Shown in pieces: positions 1-7,673 of a stretch of DNA of 64,000 nt. A model generated the notes under the pieces. That model did no database searches and had not been told where the DNA came from. It saw only the letters and a list, made by a program, of their open reading frames with translations. This DNA comes from Moorella humiferrea (GTDB taxonomy: Bacteria > Bacillota > DSM-521 > Neomoorellales > Neomoorellaceae): contig NZ_CP136419.1 of assembly GCF_039233145.1 (NCBI RefSeq), positions 1,338,001-1,402,000 on the forward strand. Reading direction: 5' to 3'. The translations under genes were made by a program, and so were the position numbers. The stretch's first letter is position 1. The number at the start of each line of letters is the position of its first letter.

Positions 1-13
1 GGTTTGTTTAAAT

Positions 14-757
14 TTAAATACTTTCTTCCTCAGCCCTTTCTTCCCTTTTACGTCTTACCAGATAAGAGATCCAAATGCTCACTTCATAAAGGGCAATTAC
101 CGGTAAAGCCATCAGGGTTTGAGAAATCATATCCGGCGTAGGCGTAAGAACAGCCGCCAGTATGAAAATAAGCAAAACGGCATATTTACGGTTTTTGGCG
201 AGGAAACGTGGTGTTACAAGGCCAAGATGAGTGAGCAGCATAATAACAAGGGGAAGTTGAAAAATCAGTCCAAAGGGCAAAACAAACATCGTCAGGAAAC
301 TAAAATAACGGGATATGGATATAAGCGGAGTAAAACCTTCGCTGGCACTTACCAAAAGAAAGCGAATGGCCGCCGGAAAAACTACGAGGTAGCCGAATAT
401 AATCCCGCCGAAAAAGAGGAGTATTGATGCCGGCATTACCATATAAACCAGGCGCCTTTCATGGCTGTGGAGGGCCGGCAATATAAAGCTCCATACCTCC
501 CAGAGAATCACCGGTAGAGCCAGGAAGATGGCCGCTACAAAAGAAATCTTAATGGTTGTAAAAAATGCCTCCCACGGTGTGATAAAAACGGGGTTTATAC
601 CCAATGATTTAAGGGGGCGTAAAATCAACTCCAGCAGCTGGGCGCGGAAACCGAAATAAACGGCAACAGTCGCAATTACCAAAGCTATAATGGATACTAT
701 AAGGACCCGCCGTAAGGCTTCCAGATGCTCGGTGAGGGTCATTGATTTATCTTCCAA
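14..757 (-). CDS. tatC: Sec-independent protein translocase TatC
   Basis: Membrane core of the twin-arginine translocase, which recognises RR signal peptides and exports folded, often cofactor-bearing proteins. The 247 residues are of usual family length and form six hydrophobic segments (about 17-39, 65-91, 101-127, 150-176, 192-210 and 214-232). The charged N-terminus with HLEALRR and the stretch LPVILWEVWSFILPAL followed by HERR are TatC signatures. I take the TTG start at 757 because GGGTGGAG lies just upstream; ATG at 742 is a possible alternative. It is the last gene after the hepS-like gene and menG on the same strand. No tatA or tatB is present in the window. Confidence 0.95.
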   Translation of the reverse strand: MEDKSMTLTEHLEALRRVLIVSIIALVIATVAVYFGFRAQLLELILRPLKSLGINPVFITPWEAFFTTIKISFVAAIFLALPVILWEVWSFILPALHSHERRLVYMVMPASILLFFGGIIFGYLVVFPAAIRFLLVSASEGFTPLISISRYFSFLTMFVLPFGLIFQLPLVIMLLTHLGLVTPRFLAKNRKYAVLLIFILAAVLTPTPDMISQTLMALPVIALYEVSIWISYLVRRKREERAEEESI

Positions 758-827
758 AGCTCCACCCCCTTTTCACCATACCCTTCGGATAATTACATTA
801 TAACCCCACTAAAACCTTAGGGCAACC

Positions 828-1532
828 TTATCTCTTAATACCCACGTGGACAGCCACAATCCCACCTGTCAATTCAAAATAACGGGCGTTGTCAAGGCCC
901 AGTTCGCGGAAATATTGCAGTATTTCCGCCTGGTGGGGATAACCCTTAAGGGATCGTGGCAAATAGCTATAGGGGCCGTCTAGACCAACCCCCAGGCGCC
1001 CTATTAGCGGCACCAGGTAATCAAAGTACAGGTAATAAAGTTGTTTAAAAAAAGGCAATGTCGGCTTGGCTAATTCCAGCGATACTACCCGTCCCCCCGG
1101 ACGGACTACTCGCCTCATTTCTGCAAGCCCTTTTTTAATATCGGGAAGGTTACGCAATCCAAAGGCTATCGTAGCGCAATCAAAGGAGTTATCCGGAAAA
1201 GGGAGGTCTATGGCATTACCTTCCACCAGACGAACCAGGTGTCCATTAGGATCGTTGGCCAAACGGGAAGAGGCGATCTCCAGCATTCGCGGGGAAAAAT
1301 CCAGCCCCACCACCTGACCATCGGGAGCCACGGCCCGGGCCAGCTCTAAGGACAGCATGCCGGTACCACAGCAGACGTCCAGGGCCTTGTACCCAGGTTT
1401 CAGGCCGGTCTGAGCCACCGTAAAGCGGCGCCACCTGCGATCGCAGTTAAAACTGAGAATAGTATTGAGCAAATCATAGCGGGGGGCTATGGCGTTAAAA
1501 ATTCCGCGGACATATTCTTCTTTACCGGTCAC
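828..1532 (-). CDS. menG: Demethylmenaquinone methyltransferase
   Basis: UbiE/MenG-family SAM-dependent C-methyltransferase that turns demethylmenaquinone into menaquinone. The SAM-binding motif I is LDVCCGTGML at residues 51-60, and the family stretch IAFGLRNLPD follows at about 120-130. The 234-residue length is normal. It starts with GTG and its first bases overlap the stop of the upstream gene by 4 bp, so the two are translationally coupled. Pairing with a HepS-like subunit matches the hepS-menG order known from Bacillus and supports menaquinone synthesis here. Confidence 0.93.
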   Translation of the reverse strand: MTGKEEYVRGIFNAIAPRYDLLNTILSFNCDRRWRRFTVAQTGLKPGYKALDVCCGTGMLSLELARAVAPDGQVVGLDFSPRMLEIASSRLANDPNGHLVRLVEGNAIDLPFPDNSFDCATIAFGLRNLPDIKKGLAEMRRVVRPGGRVVSLELAKPTLPFFKQLYYLYFDYLVPLIGRLGVGLDGPYSYLPRSLKGYPHQAEILQYFRELGLDNARYFELTGGIVAVHVGIKR

Positions 1533-2206
1533 AGGGCCATCACCTGTTTGGCAGGTAGTTTTTCGCTTAAATGAAAAACCAGTTCTACCAGCAAGTCCTT
1601 GACTGCTTTGGGTGCCAATTTTTCTATAGCCTGGCCGGCTTTTACCTTAACAGGCTGCCCGTTCCACAATTTGCCTAAAAACATACCGATTTCTTTCCAG
1701 GCCTCGACCTTCTGGGGCTCGACTTTACCCAACTGACTGCCCAAATAAGTTGCCATAGTAGCCAGGTATTCTCGCAAATGCGACCCGTCAGCGGAAACAG
1801 ACTTTTCATGCCGTCCGGCGGCATCAAGATGAATTTGGCAGATCAACCGGGAAAGCGGTACTAAAAATTGGAGATTACCGTCGCGACATAAAAGATCTAA
1901 AAAGCGGGCATAGAAATAATCGCCCACCAGGGTTTGCACGGCTACTTCATCTTTAACGTCGCTATGCATCAAGGAGGCGAGGAAGATAAACTGAAAAACG
2001 GCTGCCAGGGATAGAGCCCTAGAACCGGAATATCCTTGGGTATGGGCACTTAAAAGGACCAGGGCAGGCAGGAAATCTTCGTCTAAGGGATTGAGAACAG
2101 GCATAGTTACGGCCGGCAGCCCCTGCTTCTGCAGGCGGGTTTCCCTTTCCAGGCGCAGATGCACCATTTGCAGTTCCGGTCGCAACAGTTCGAATAGGGC
2201 GGTCAA
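1529..2206 (-). CDS. hepS: HepS-like heptaprenyl diphosphate synthase component I (degenerate prenyltransferase)
   Basis: A 225-residue all-helical protein that looks like a polyprenyl synthase stripped of its catalytic motifs. The position of the first Asp-rich motif reads LMHSDVKDE rather than a DDxxD type, and the later GDYFYARFLDLL resembles the GDY segment of HepS, the non-catalytic subunit that controls chain length. A second Asp-rich motif is not visible. The TTG start at 2206 is set by AGGAGG seven bases upstream. It is directly coupled to menG. The catalytic partner HepT is not in the window. The subunit assignment is by motif and neighbourhood and could be wrong in detail. Confidence 0.65.
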   Translation of the reverse strand: MTALFELLRPELQMVHLRLERETRLQKQGLPAVTMPVLNPLDEDFLPALVLLSAHTQGYSGSRALSLAAVFQFIFLASLMHSDVKDEVAVQTLVGDYFYARFLDLLCRDGNLQFLVPLSRLICQIHLDAAGRHEKSVSADGSHLREYLATMATYLGSQLGKVEPQKVEAWKEIGMFLGKLWNGQPVKVKAGQAIEKLAPKAVKDLLVELVFHLSEKLPAKQVMAL

Positions 2207-2293
2207 CTCCGGCCCTCCTAAAAGAAAATGATTATCTTTTAGTTATTCTATACTTTAAAACATATTCCTGCTGGTTTTGATTACGAAAACACT

Positions 2294-2329
2294 ACAGGCC
2301 CTGCAAGTTTCCTTCCTGCAAGGGCCTGT
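2294..2329 (-). terminator. Hairpin downstream of speD, probable terminator
   Basis: The arms ACAGGCCC and GGGCCTGT pair strongly, with an inner TGCA pairing. On the minus strand the T tract is short (TGTTTTC), so termination efficiency is uncertain. It lies between speD and the hepS-like gene. Confidence 0.45.
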
Positions 2330-2384
2330 CAGCACCTACCTTCGCTACTACCTTTACATGTAGGTAATAAAATAAATATCCCTC

Positions 2385-2762
2385 CTACAGATTTACCGCT
2401 GCCGCCCGAGGAGGTTCCAGGACGCCCCGTTCAATTTCGGTAGCGTGAACTTCGCTGGCCTGGAACTGTTCGGTTAAATACCTGCAGGCATCCCAGGGGT
2501 TTACCCTTTCACCACAGGTAAACACGTCTACGGCAGCATACCCTAACTCCGGCCACGTGTGGATTGCCAGGTGCGATTCGGAAATGACCACCACGCCGCT
2601 GACACCCTGAGGGCTGAATTTATGGAAGCAGACTTCGCGAATTTCTGCGCCGGCCTCTAGAGCGGCTTTTACCATGATTTCCTCGATCTTTTTGATGTCA
2701 TTTAAAATCTCGAAGCTGCAACCATAAACCTCAGCTAAAACATGACGGCCCAATGCGCGCAA
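2385..2762 (-). CDS. speD: S-adenosylmethionine decarboxylase proenzyme
   Basis: Prokaryotic class 1B AdoMetDC, which supplies decarboxylated SAM for spermidine synthesis. The self-cleavage site is visible in [12 protein letters not shown]: the Ser before HLAIHTWPE becomes the pyruvoyl cofactor, and the downstream VFTCG Cys is the expected catalytic residue. The 125-residue length is typical of the short bacterial type. The start is TTG at 2762, with GGAGG eight bases upstream; the nearby ATG is in another frame. It stands alone, and no spermidine synthase gene is in the window. Confidence 0.95.
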   Translation of the reverse strand: MRALGRHVLAEVYGCSFEILNDIKKIEEIMVKAALEAGAEIREVCFHKFSPQGVSGVVVISESHLAIHTWPELGYAAVDVFTCGERVNPWDACRYLTEQFQASEVHATEIERGVLEPPRAAAVNL

Positions 2763-2879
2763 TTATCATTCCTCCTCTAGGATAAAAGTGGGGCATGACA
2801 TCAATCAAATCCAATTGTACCCCCACTCCCCCTTATTGTCAACTAAAAATCGCGCGCCTTGTCGGATAAAGTTGAGGGG

Positions 2880-3776
2880 CTATTTTCGGGCCACCTCGTG
2901 TCCGCCGAATTCATGGCGCAGAGCGGCCACCACCTTGGTGGCGAAGCTCTCCTCCTGCTCGGAGCGGTAACGCATCTGCAGGGCTGCCGTGATTACCGGT
3001 GCCGGTACTTTCAGGCGCAGGGCTTCTTCTACCGTCCACAGACCCTCACCGGATGAATAGGCGATGTCTTTAATGCTTTCCAAAGTGACGTCCTTGCTGA
3101 GGGCCTTTTCCATAAGATCCATAAGCCAGCCGCGGATTACCGAACCATGACGCCAGACCCCGGCCACGGCCCTGAGATCCAGTTTAAAGGGCCCTTTAGC
3201 CAGAACTTCCATTCCTTCGCCGATGGCCTGCATCATGCCGTATTCGATGCCGTTATGGACCATTTTGACATAGTGACCGCTGCCGGGAGGACCGGTGTGC
3301 AGGTAACCCCCGGGAACTGTTATATCCTTAAACAAATGCTCGAGGTAGGCAAAAACTTCATCCTCGGCCCCCACCATGCAGCAGGCACCGTAGCGGGCCC
3401 CCTCCATCCCGCCGCTGGTACCAGAATCGGCGAAGCGAATACCCCTGGCCTTCAAATATTCGTAACGCCGCAGGGTGTCCTTATAATGAGAGTTACCCCC
3501 GTCGACGATTATATCACCTGGAGATAGCAAAGGTAACAAATGCTCGATAACCTCATCCACGGCTGGGCCGGCAGGGATCATCAACCAGACCAAACGCGGC
3601 GTCTTAAGTAGGTCTACCATTTCTCCCAAACTATAGGCGCCTTTAATTCCTTGCGCCGCAGCATAATCGACGGTAGCCTTCGTACGGGCATACCCTATCA
3701 CTTCGTGACCATGATCCAGCATATTGAGGGCCAGGTTGAGGCCCATTTTGCCTAAGCCTATTAAGCCAACGCGCAA
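2880..3776 (-). CDS. gnd: 6-phosphogluconate dehydrogenase, decarboxylating (short YqeC type)
   Basis: Oxidises 6-phosphogluconate to ribulose 5-phosphate. The Rossmann motif GLIGLGKMGLNLA is at the very N-terminus, and the substrate-loop stretch DSGTSGGMEGA and the KMVHNGIEYGM motif with its catalytic Lys follow. I start at TTG 3776, with AAGGAGG seven bases upstream, which gives 298 residues, the normal length of the short family. A longer reading frame to 3875 adds a Cys-rich N-terminus with no homology and is rejected. No oxidative pentose phosphate partner gene is adjacent. Confidence 0.92.
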   Translation of the reverse strand: MRVGLIGLGKMGLNLALNMLDHGHEVIGYARTKATVDYAAAQGIKGAYSLGEMVDLLKTPRLVWLMIPAGPAVDEVIEHLLPLLSPGDIIVDGGNSHYKDTLRRYEYLKARGIRFADSGTSGGMEGARYGACCMVGAEDEVFAYLEHLFKDITVPGGYLHTGPPGSGHYVKMVHNGIEYGMMQAIGEGMEVLAKGPFKLDLRAVAGVWRHGSVIRGWLMDLMEKALSKDVTLESIKDIAYSSGEGLWTVEEALRLKVPAPVITAALQMRYRSEQEESFATKVVAALRHEFGGHEVARK

Positions 3777-3875
3777 AATCGCATCCTCCTTAAAATTTAA
3801 TCCTTTATCAAACTTATTATTTGCGGCTAATCGTTTTATACACCCGAAACAAGCGTGTAATAAATAAACGAACAT

Positions 3876-3899
3876 AAAAAAAGACGCCTTTACAGCGTC
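3876..3899 (-). terminator. Terminator of tRNA-Pro
   Basis: On the minus strand GACGC and GCGTC enclose a seven-base loop and are followed by seven T, directly after the tRNA 3' end. Confidence 0.85.
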
Positions 3900-3908
3900 C
3901 TGTAAAAA

Positions 3909-3986
3909 TGGTCGGAGCGACTGGACTTGAACCAGCGACCTCTACCACCCCAAGGTAGCGCTCTAGCCAAACTGAGCTACGCCCCG
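3909..3986 (-). tRNA. tRNA-Pro (anticodon GGG)
   Basis: The cloverleaf can be read directly. The acceptor arm CGGGGCG pairs with CGCTCCG with one G-T pair. The anticodon stem CTACC/GGTAG holds the loop TTGGGGT with anticodon GGG, and the T-loop is GTTCAAGTC. Discriminator A and an encoded CCA end at 3909. A good promoter and a terminator flank it, so it is an independent unit. Confidence 0.97.
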
Positions 3987-4007
3987 TTTTTCCTCTGTGC
4001 AAAGAAA

Positions 4008-4037
4008 AGTATAACACCTGACAAATGGCGTTGTCAA
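4008..4037 (-). promoter_or_regulatory. Sigma-A promoter of tRNA-Pro
   Basis: On the minus strand TTGACA is followed 18 bases later by TATACT, about 20 bases ahead of the tRNA 5' end. Confidence 0.8.
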
Positions 4038-4071
4038 GGGGCGATTCTGGCGCAACCCGGAGCAAGTAAAA

Positions 4072-4539
4072 TTATTTATTCTGCAAGGCGCTGTGCAGAT
4101 CGCACAGGTGCCGCCTTTCCTGGCGTAACAACTCATCAATCATTGCAGTCTCAGTTACAGATACAAGGTTCTTTAAGCCGCTGAAAAACAGCAGGGCATC
4201 CTTTTCAAACTGGATGGCGAAATTCAGGGCCTCTTCATCATTGGTAATCTGCTTGGCTAGGGTCTCAGGATGCAGGTCCTTATGGAAAACATTGCTATCC
4301 ACCAGGGCCTGCATGTAGGCCTCATACTCCCCCGGGTAAGACTCCGGGGGATCGTATGGAGTTGCTTTAGAAGCTAGTTGCTCAAAATCCAGGATATGCT
4401 GGCCTTCTTCTAAGGCCAAACGTTGGAAAAGCTTGCGGGCTCTATCATCCCGGGCGCTGGCAGCCATAGCTTGATAAAAGGCCTGGCCCTTTTGTTCAAT
4501 GGCCCGGGCAAATGCGAAGACTTCGCTGGCGTGGAACAT
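4072..4539 (-). CDS. Ferritin-like diiron protein, rubrerythrin family without rubredoxin domain
   Basis: A 155-residue four-helix protein. Two Glu-rich helix pairs carry likely diiron ligands: E14 and the EEGQH motif at about 44-48 in the first half, then E112 and ERRH at about 141-144 in the second. No C-terminal CxxC pair is present, unlike true rubrerythrin at 8244. By family it would reduce peroxide or store/oxidise iron, drawing electrons from a separate rubredoxin; two such small proteins are encoded immediately upstream on the same strand. Substrate is inferred, not visible. Confidence 0.82.
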   Translation of the reverse strand: MFHASEVFAFARAIEQKGQAFYQAMAASARDDRARKLFQRLALEEGQHILDFEQLASKATPYDPPESYPGEYEAYMQALVDSNVFHKDLHPETLAKQITNDEEALNFAIQFEKDALLFFSGLKNLVSVTETAMIDELLRQERRHLCDLHSALQNK

Positions 4540-4600
4540 AAGCCACCCCTTTACTGGTATAGTATTTATCGTCTTCTAGCGCACTTGACCCTCGCAAGTG

Positions 4601-4741
4601 CTACAAGGACCCGCCCCCGCAGTCCGGTATATAGCAGTTGGCGTCCACAAAACTGCAAACCGACTGGCAGGAAGGACATTTCTCCGGCGGCGCTTCGCCT
4701 TCAAAGGCATAACCGCACGCGGAACAACGCCACTTGTTCAT
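4601..4741 (-). CDS. Small rubredoxin-like metal-binding protein with extra cysteines
   Basis: A 46-residue protein. CSACG at 6-10 and CPSC at 22-25 form the same metal-binding knuckle pair as the rubredoxin domain at the end of rubrerythrins, with a short linker that includes GEAPPEKCP. Three further Cys at 29, 36 and 41 sit in a C-terminal tail ending NCYIPDCGGGSL, so it has seven in total, more than a single Fe(Cys)4 site needs. It lies 16 bp after the rubredoxin gene and ahead of the ferritin-like gene, so a role in electron supply to the latter is plausible. The function of the extra Cys is unknown to me. Confidence 0.82.
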   Translation of the reverse strand: MNKWRCSACGYAFEGEAPPEKCPSCQSVCSFVDANCYIPDCGGGSL

Positions 4742-4757
4742 GTCTATGTACCTCCGT

Positions 4758-4919
4758 CTATGCTTCAGGCTCAAACAGTTCTTTGCCTACACTGCAAACC
4801 GGGCATACCCACTCTTCCGGTAATTCGCCAAAGGGCGTTCCCGCAGGGATGCCGTTTTCCGGGTCGCCTTCGACCGGGTCGTAGACATAACCGCATACCG
4901 TACAAATGTATTTTTCCAT
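4758..4919 (-). CDS. Rubredoxin
   Basis: A 53-residue classical rubredoxin. [10 protein letters not shown] at 6-15 and CPVCSVGK at 39-46 provide the four Cys ligands of one iron, with the usual aromatic residues and the stretch GIPAGTPF between them. It would pass electrons to superoxide reductase, rubrerythrin-type peroxidases or FprA. The start at 4919 has a weak AGGA upstream. It now lies downstream of the IS607 element, whose insertion separates it from desulfoferrodoxin at 7674, a gene with which rubredoxin is often paired in anaerobes. Confidence 0.95.
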   Translation of the reverse strand: MEKYICTVCGYVYDPVEGDPENGIPAGTPFGELPEEWVCPVCSVGKELFEPEA

Positions 4920-4953
4920 TGCTTATTCCTGGTTCAAAAAACCTAACAATTAC

Positions 4954-4968
4954 TGACACATCATGTCA
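4954..4968. promoter_or_regulatory. Inverted repeat upstream of rubredoxin, possible operator
   Basis: The perfect dyad TGACA-N5-TGTCA overlaps the minus-strand TTGACA that could serve as a -35 for the rubredoxin gene. The -10 is poor (TTAGGT at 17 bases). It resembles a regulator site, but I cannot name the protein. Confidence 0.4.
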
Positions 4969-5108
4969 ATCCTTATTAGGCGGCCTCCCCATGACCAGGC
5001 TTTTCGCTCCTTTCGGATTTGATTTGCCTGCCCCTGGGAGCAGGCTGCGCGACAGGGAGACCTCGGCCCCGGGAGTCTCACCCGGACGGGAGAACGGCAC
5101 TTCACGGG

Positions 5109-5154
5109 CGCAAGGCGCGGCCTTAAGGAGAACCATAAAAGTTCCCGCCTTGCG
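5109..5154 (-). ncRNA. Candidate tnpB-associated guide-RNA (omega RNA) stem
   Basis: On the minus strand, about 100 bases after the tnpB stop, CGCAAGGCG at 5146-5154 pairs perfectly with CGCCTTGCG at 5109-5117. A second stem, GAAC with GTTC, lies inside it. TnpB proteins use an RNA that overlaps the 3' end of tnpB and the right end of the element, so position and structure fit. Nothing in the sequence proves that it is the guide RNA, and its 3' end is not known. Confidence 0.4.
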
Positions 5155-5257
5155 TTGACCGTCAAGTGGTCCAGCACTTTATTCTTTCAGGTGCCGGACG
5201 CCTCCGCGCGATCTGTTAGATGCGGCCTACCGGTTTGTCCGATACCGGCTAACGGGG

Positions 5258-6967
5258 TCACCTACTTGATAAAGCGAGCTGCTTCAAGTCATGCCAGACA
5301 GAATAAAAGGATTCCTGTTTATAGCGGTCTAAGCCGTTATGAACGGAAACCTTTTCGCCCAGCCGCATGATTTGCTGCTTCACCTTTCGGGTCATCCCTT
5401 TTCCTTCCCCAGGTAAGGAATTCGCCTTTTGGTTCAGCTTTTCTTTAATGGCTTGGATTTTTTGTTTTAACTCTTTGGTGATGTGTTCTTTAAAACCTAT
5501 TGCCCGGCGGGCGATTGCCAATGCGGCGGCATGGTGGATAGTTACCCCGTACCGCTCCATGTATTTCCAATAGCCGATGGTGGAAGTGTGAGCTGGCCGG
5601 ACCGGCTTTACGCCGACGCCTTCTTTGTAGGCTTTACGGATAATAGCTTCGGTTATCTTCCGGTAAGGAAAATTGGCCGCCATGCGGTTGAACTTTTTAT
5701 CGGTGTCCAGCCGGTCTTTGCCGAAGCCCAGGTCTTCTATAGCGATAGATTTGCCTAAAACTCTGGCGATGTTCACCACTACCTGGGCCAGAACGCCGAT
5801 GAGGTAAGTACGTCTAAAACTGCGGCTGTAAGCCAGTTCCGGTATCTTGAGGTAAAGGAAACCGTTCGGGTGTACTATCGTCTGAAACTCTCCGGCAAAC
5901 TTGTGCAAGGCTTTGGGATAAGGAACAGTGAAGCCTTCCGGCCAGGGCTCGGGCTGGCCAAAATAATTAACGTTAGCCAGAGCTACCCCATCTGGGTTGG
6001 TGTCTATCCCAAGGTAGCCGCGGTTGGGGTCGGTCACCAATTCAGGCGCCGTCACGGTGAAGGCGATATGGACCCTGTACCGGTTGTCCCGGCATCTAAT
6101 CAATTCAACGTTATAGGGTGCGCCGGAAAGAAGCAACCCCCACACCTTGAGCCGGTGTTTTTCCGGCAGCCAGAGCTCTCCTTCCACCCGCGGTGCCCTG
6201 GTCATTATGGGCCTTCCTTTGCTGTCAGTACCTTTTTGCTCGGATAAATGGGAAATAGTGACTGCCAGGGTAAATCTCCCCTCCTGGTAAGCCACCTTCA
6301 TGTTGGGGTTGCCGCCTTTTGTTTCGTCGCCCCGGGCGTATAACCGGTTCTGCCGGGTGTGGCGCCATTCTTCCCGGCTGGTCTTGCCCCGGCAGATCTG
6401 CCGCCATAAGGCCCGTCCCCCGAATACTACCTTGGGGATAGTGCCGTTGGCTTCATGTTTCTGGAGTTCGGCCAGTTTGGCGGCAAGCTTTTTGACCCGG
6501 GCTTTGCGGCCGTGGAGAATACGTTTGGTTTTCTCGATTTTTGCCGGGTCTTTGGCCTTGATCGCTTTGTCCAGGACCTTTGCAGCCCAGTGGAATTTCT
6601 TTTTGGCCCGGCTCAGCTTGGTTTCTGTTTCCTCGATTTCTAACGCTAGGAGTTCCTTTTGCGATTCTATGATAGCCCTCGCTTTCAGTATGGCGTCGTC
6701 ACAATAGCGGGAGTTTAAGCCGAATACCCGCTGGCCTTCTTGTTTGAGTTCTTCCCGGGAACGGCCTTCCATAAGCCGGTTGAAGGCCCAGCGCTCGCAG
6801 GCGCAGAAAAGCCGCATCTCAGTATCCAGCGGGTCTTCATCCCCCCGGCCCCATTTCTTGGACCGGTAAGCGGGGTAAGCTTCCGGAAACCACTCGCCGC
6901 AGATGGTATACTTAAGACCGCCGTTAAGTTCACTCATTCTCTTTTTGTTCTTTCGCTGTTTCTTCAT
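5258..6967 (-). CDS. tnpB: TnpB-family RNA-guided nuclease homologue, long variant without zinc finger
   Basis: A 569-residue protein, longer than the usual ~400. RuvC motif I is GIDTNPDG with D322 and motif II is IAIEDLGFG with E411. In canonical TnpB a CxxC...CxxC zinc finger and a DxNAA motif follow. Here the segment after PAHTST is short, has no Cys, and reads IHHAAALAIARR at 477-488, with His where the third acid should stand. The N-terminal third is extended and includes a Lys-rich coiled-coil-like part at 100-170. Its start overlaps the tnpA end by 38 bp. It may be a rearranged-site nuclease or an inactive derivative; the sequence does not decide. Confidence 0.85.
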   Translation of the reverse strand: MKKQRKNKKRMSELNGGLKYTICGEWFPEAYPAYRSKKWGRGDEDPLDTEMRLFCACERWAFNRLMEGRSREELKQEGQRVFGLNSRYCDDAILKARAIIESQKELLALEIEETETKLSRAKKKFHWAAKVLDKAIKAKDPAKIEKTKRILHGRKARVKKLAAKLAELQKHEANGTIPKVVFGGRALWRQICRGKTSREEWRHTRQNRLYARGDETKGGNPNMKVAYQEGRFTLAVTISHLSEQKGTDSKGRPIMTRAPRVEGELWLPEKHRLKVWGLLLSGAPYNVELIRCRDNRYRVHIAFTVTAPELVTDPNRGYLGIDTNPDGVALANVNYFGQPEPWPEGFTVPYPKALHKFAGEFQTIVHPNGFLYLKIPELAYSRSFRRTYLIGVLAQVVVNIARVLGKSIAIEDLGFGKDRLDTDKKFNRMAANFPYRKITEAIIRKAYKEGVGVKPVRPAHTSTIGYWKYMERYGVTIHHAAALAIARRAIGFKEHITKELKQKIQAIKEKLNQKANSLPGEGKGMTRKVKQQIMRLGEKVSVHNGLDRYKQESFYSVWHDLKQLALSSR

Positions 6968-7596
6968 CCAGCTCCACTCCCGCGATTAGTTCCCGAAACC
7001 CCTGCCTCACTTTTTTGCCGCCCCTGGCCCCGTATAACCGGGCAGAAAATGACGTGACTATGGCCAGCAAATCTTTCACCAATTCGCTTTGAGCGTCTTC
7101 CGGCTCTTTTTCCGCTATGGCGATTATTTCTACGCCGCAATATTTTAAATGACGCTCAATGTACGAATATCCGAAACGGGCCAGCCGGTCGGGGTACTCA
7201 ATAATAAGTTTCTTATACTCACCCTGCTCGGCTAACTTGAGTGCGTTGGCCAGGCCACGGCGCTTCTGGTTCAAGCCGCTAGCCACGTCCGCAAATTCTG
7301 CCATGATAGCAAAACCGTGTTCTTTGGCATACTGGCGCAACCGCTCCATTTGTCGTTCCAGGTTGCCGGCGTCGGCCTGCTTTTTGGTGGACACCCGAGC
7401 GTACAGCACGACTGCCTCGCGTTCGCCAGTCAATTGGCCGGACTGTAGAAGCTTATTGAGTTCATCCATGGAGTACCGGCGCTGGCCTCCAGGCAAACGC
7501 ACAGGCTTGATTAAGCCCCGCTTTTCCCAGTTGCGCAGGCTGTTGGGATGGACTCCCAATTTTTTTTGCCGCTTTGCTGATGGTTAATAGTTCCAT
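6930..7596 (-). CDS. tnpA: IS607-family serine recombinase TnpA with a one-base frameshift near its start
   Basis: The body shows a MerR-like helix-turn-helix (GVHPNSLRNWEKRGL) and then a resolvase domain with the catalytic Ser in YARVSTKKQ and the conserved EYPDRLARFGY. This joins and cuts DNA ends during IS607 transposition. A good N-terminus, MELLTISKAAKK, begins at ATG 7596 but is out of frame: a run of eight A at 7560-7567 needs to be seven to join it to LGVHPNS. Without it the frame opens at a TTG at 7559, losing about 12 residues of the DNA-binding domain. Slippage on the A run, a sequencing error or true decay could each explain this. Confidence 0.8.
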
Positions 7597-7673
7597 AACT
7601 TTATGGTAAGCTTTTTGTTATGTTTTGTCATTATTTATTAATCTGTTGGTAACTGCTACTAACCTCCCATCGT

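Larger units (their letters stand above)
4985..7640 (-). mobile_element. IS607-type transposable element (ends approximate)
   Basis: A serine-recombinase tnpA and a tnpB lie head to tail with overlapping ends, the defining pair of IS607 elements. Such elements have no terminal inverted repeats and make no target duplication, so I cannot fix the ends. The limits given are the spaces left by the rubredoxin leader and the desulfoferrodoxin stop. Between the tnpB stop and 4985 lie about 270 non-coding bases rich in hairpins, where the right end and guide RNA would be expected. Confidence 0.75.

Noticed and set aside
3777-3875. N-terminal extension of the 6-phosphogluconate dehydrogenase
   Set aside because: The extra residues are not family-like, and TTG 3776 has a strong ribosome site.
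3817-4065. 82-residue open frame across the tRNA
   Set aside because: It runs through the tRNA-Pro gene, its promoter and its terminator, so it is chance coding.
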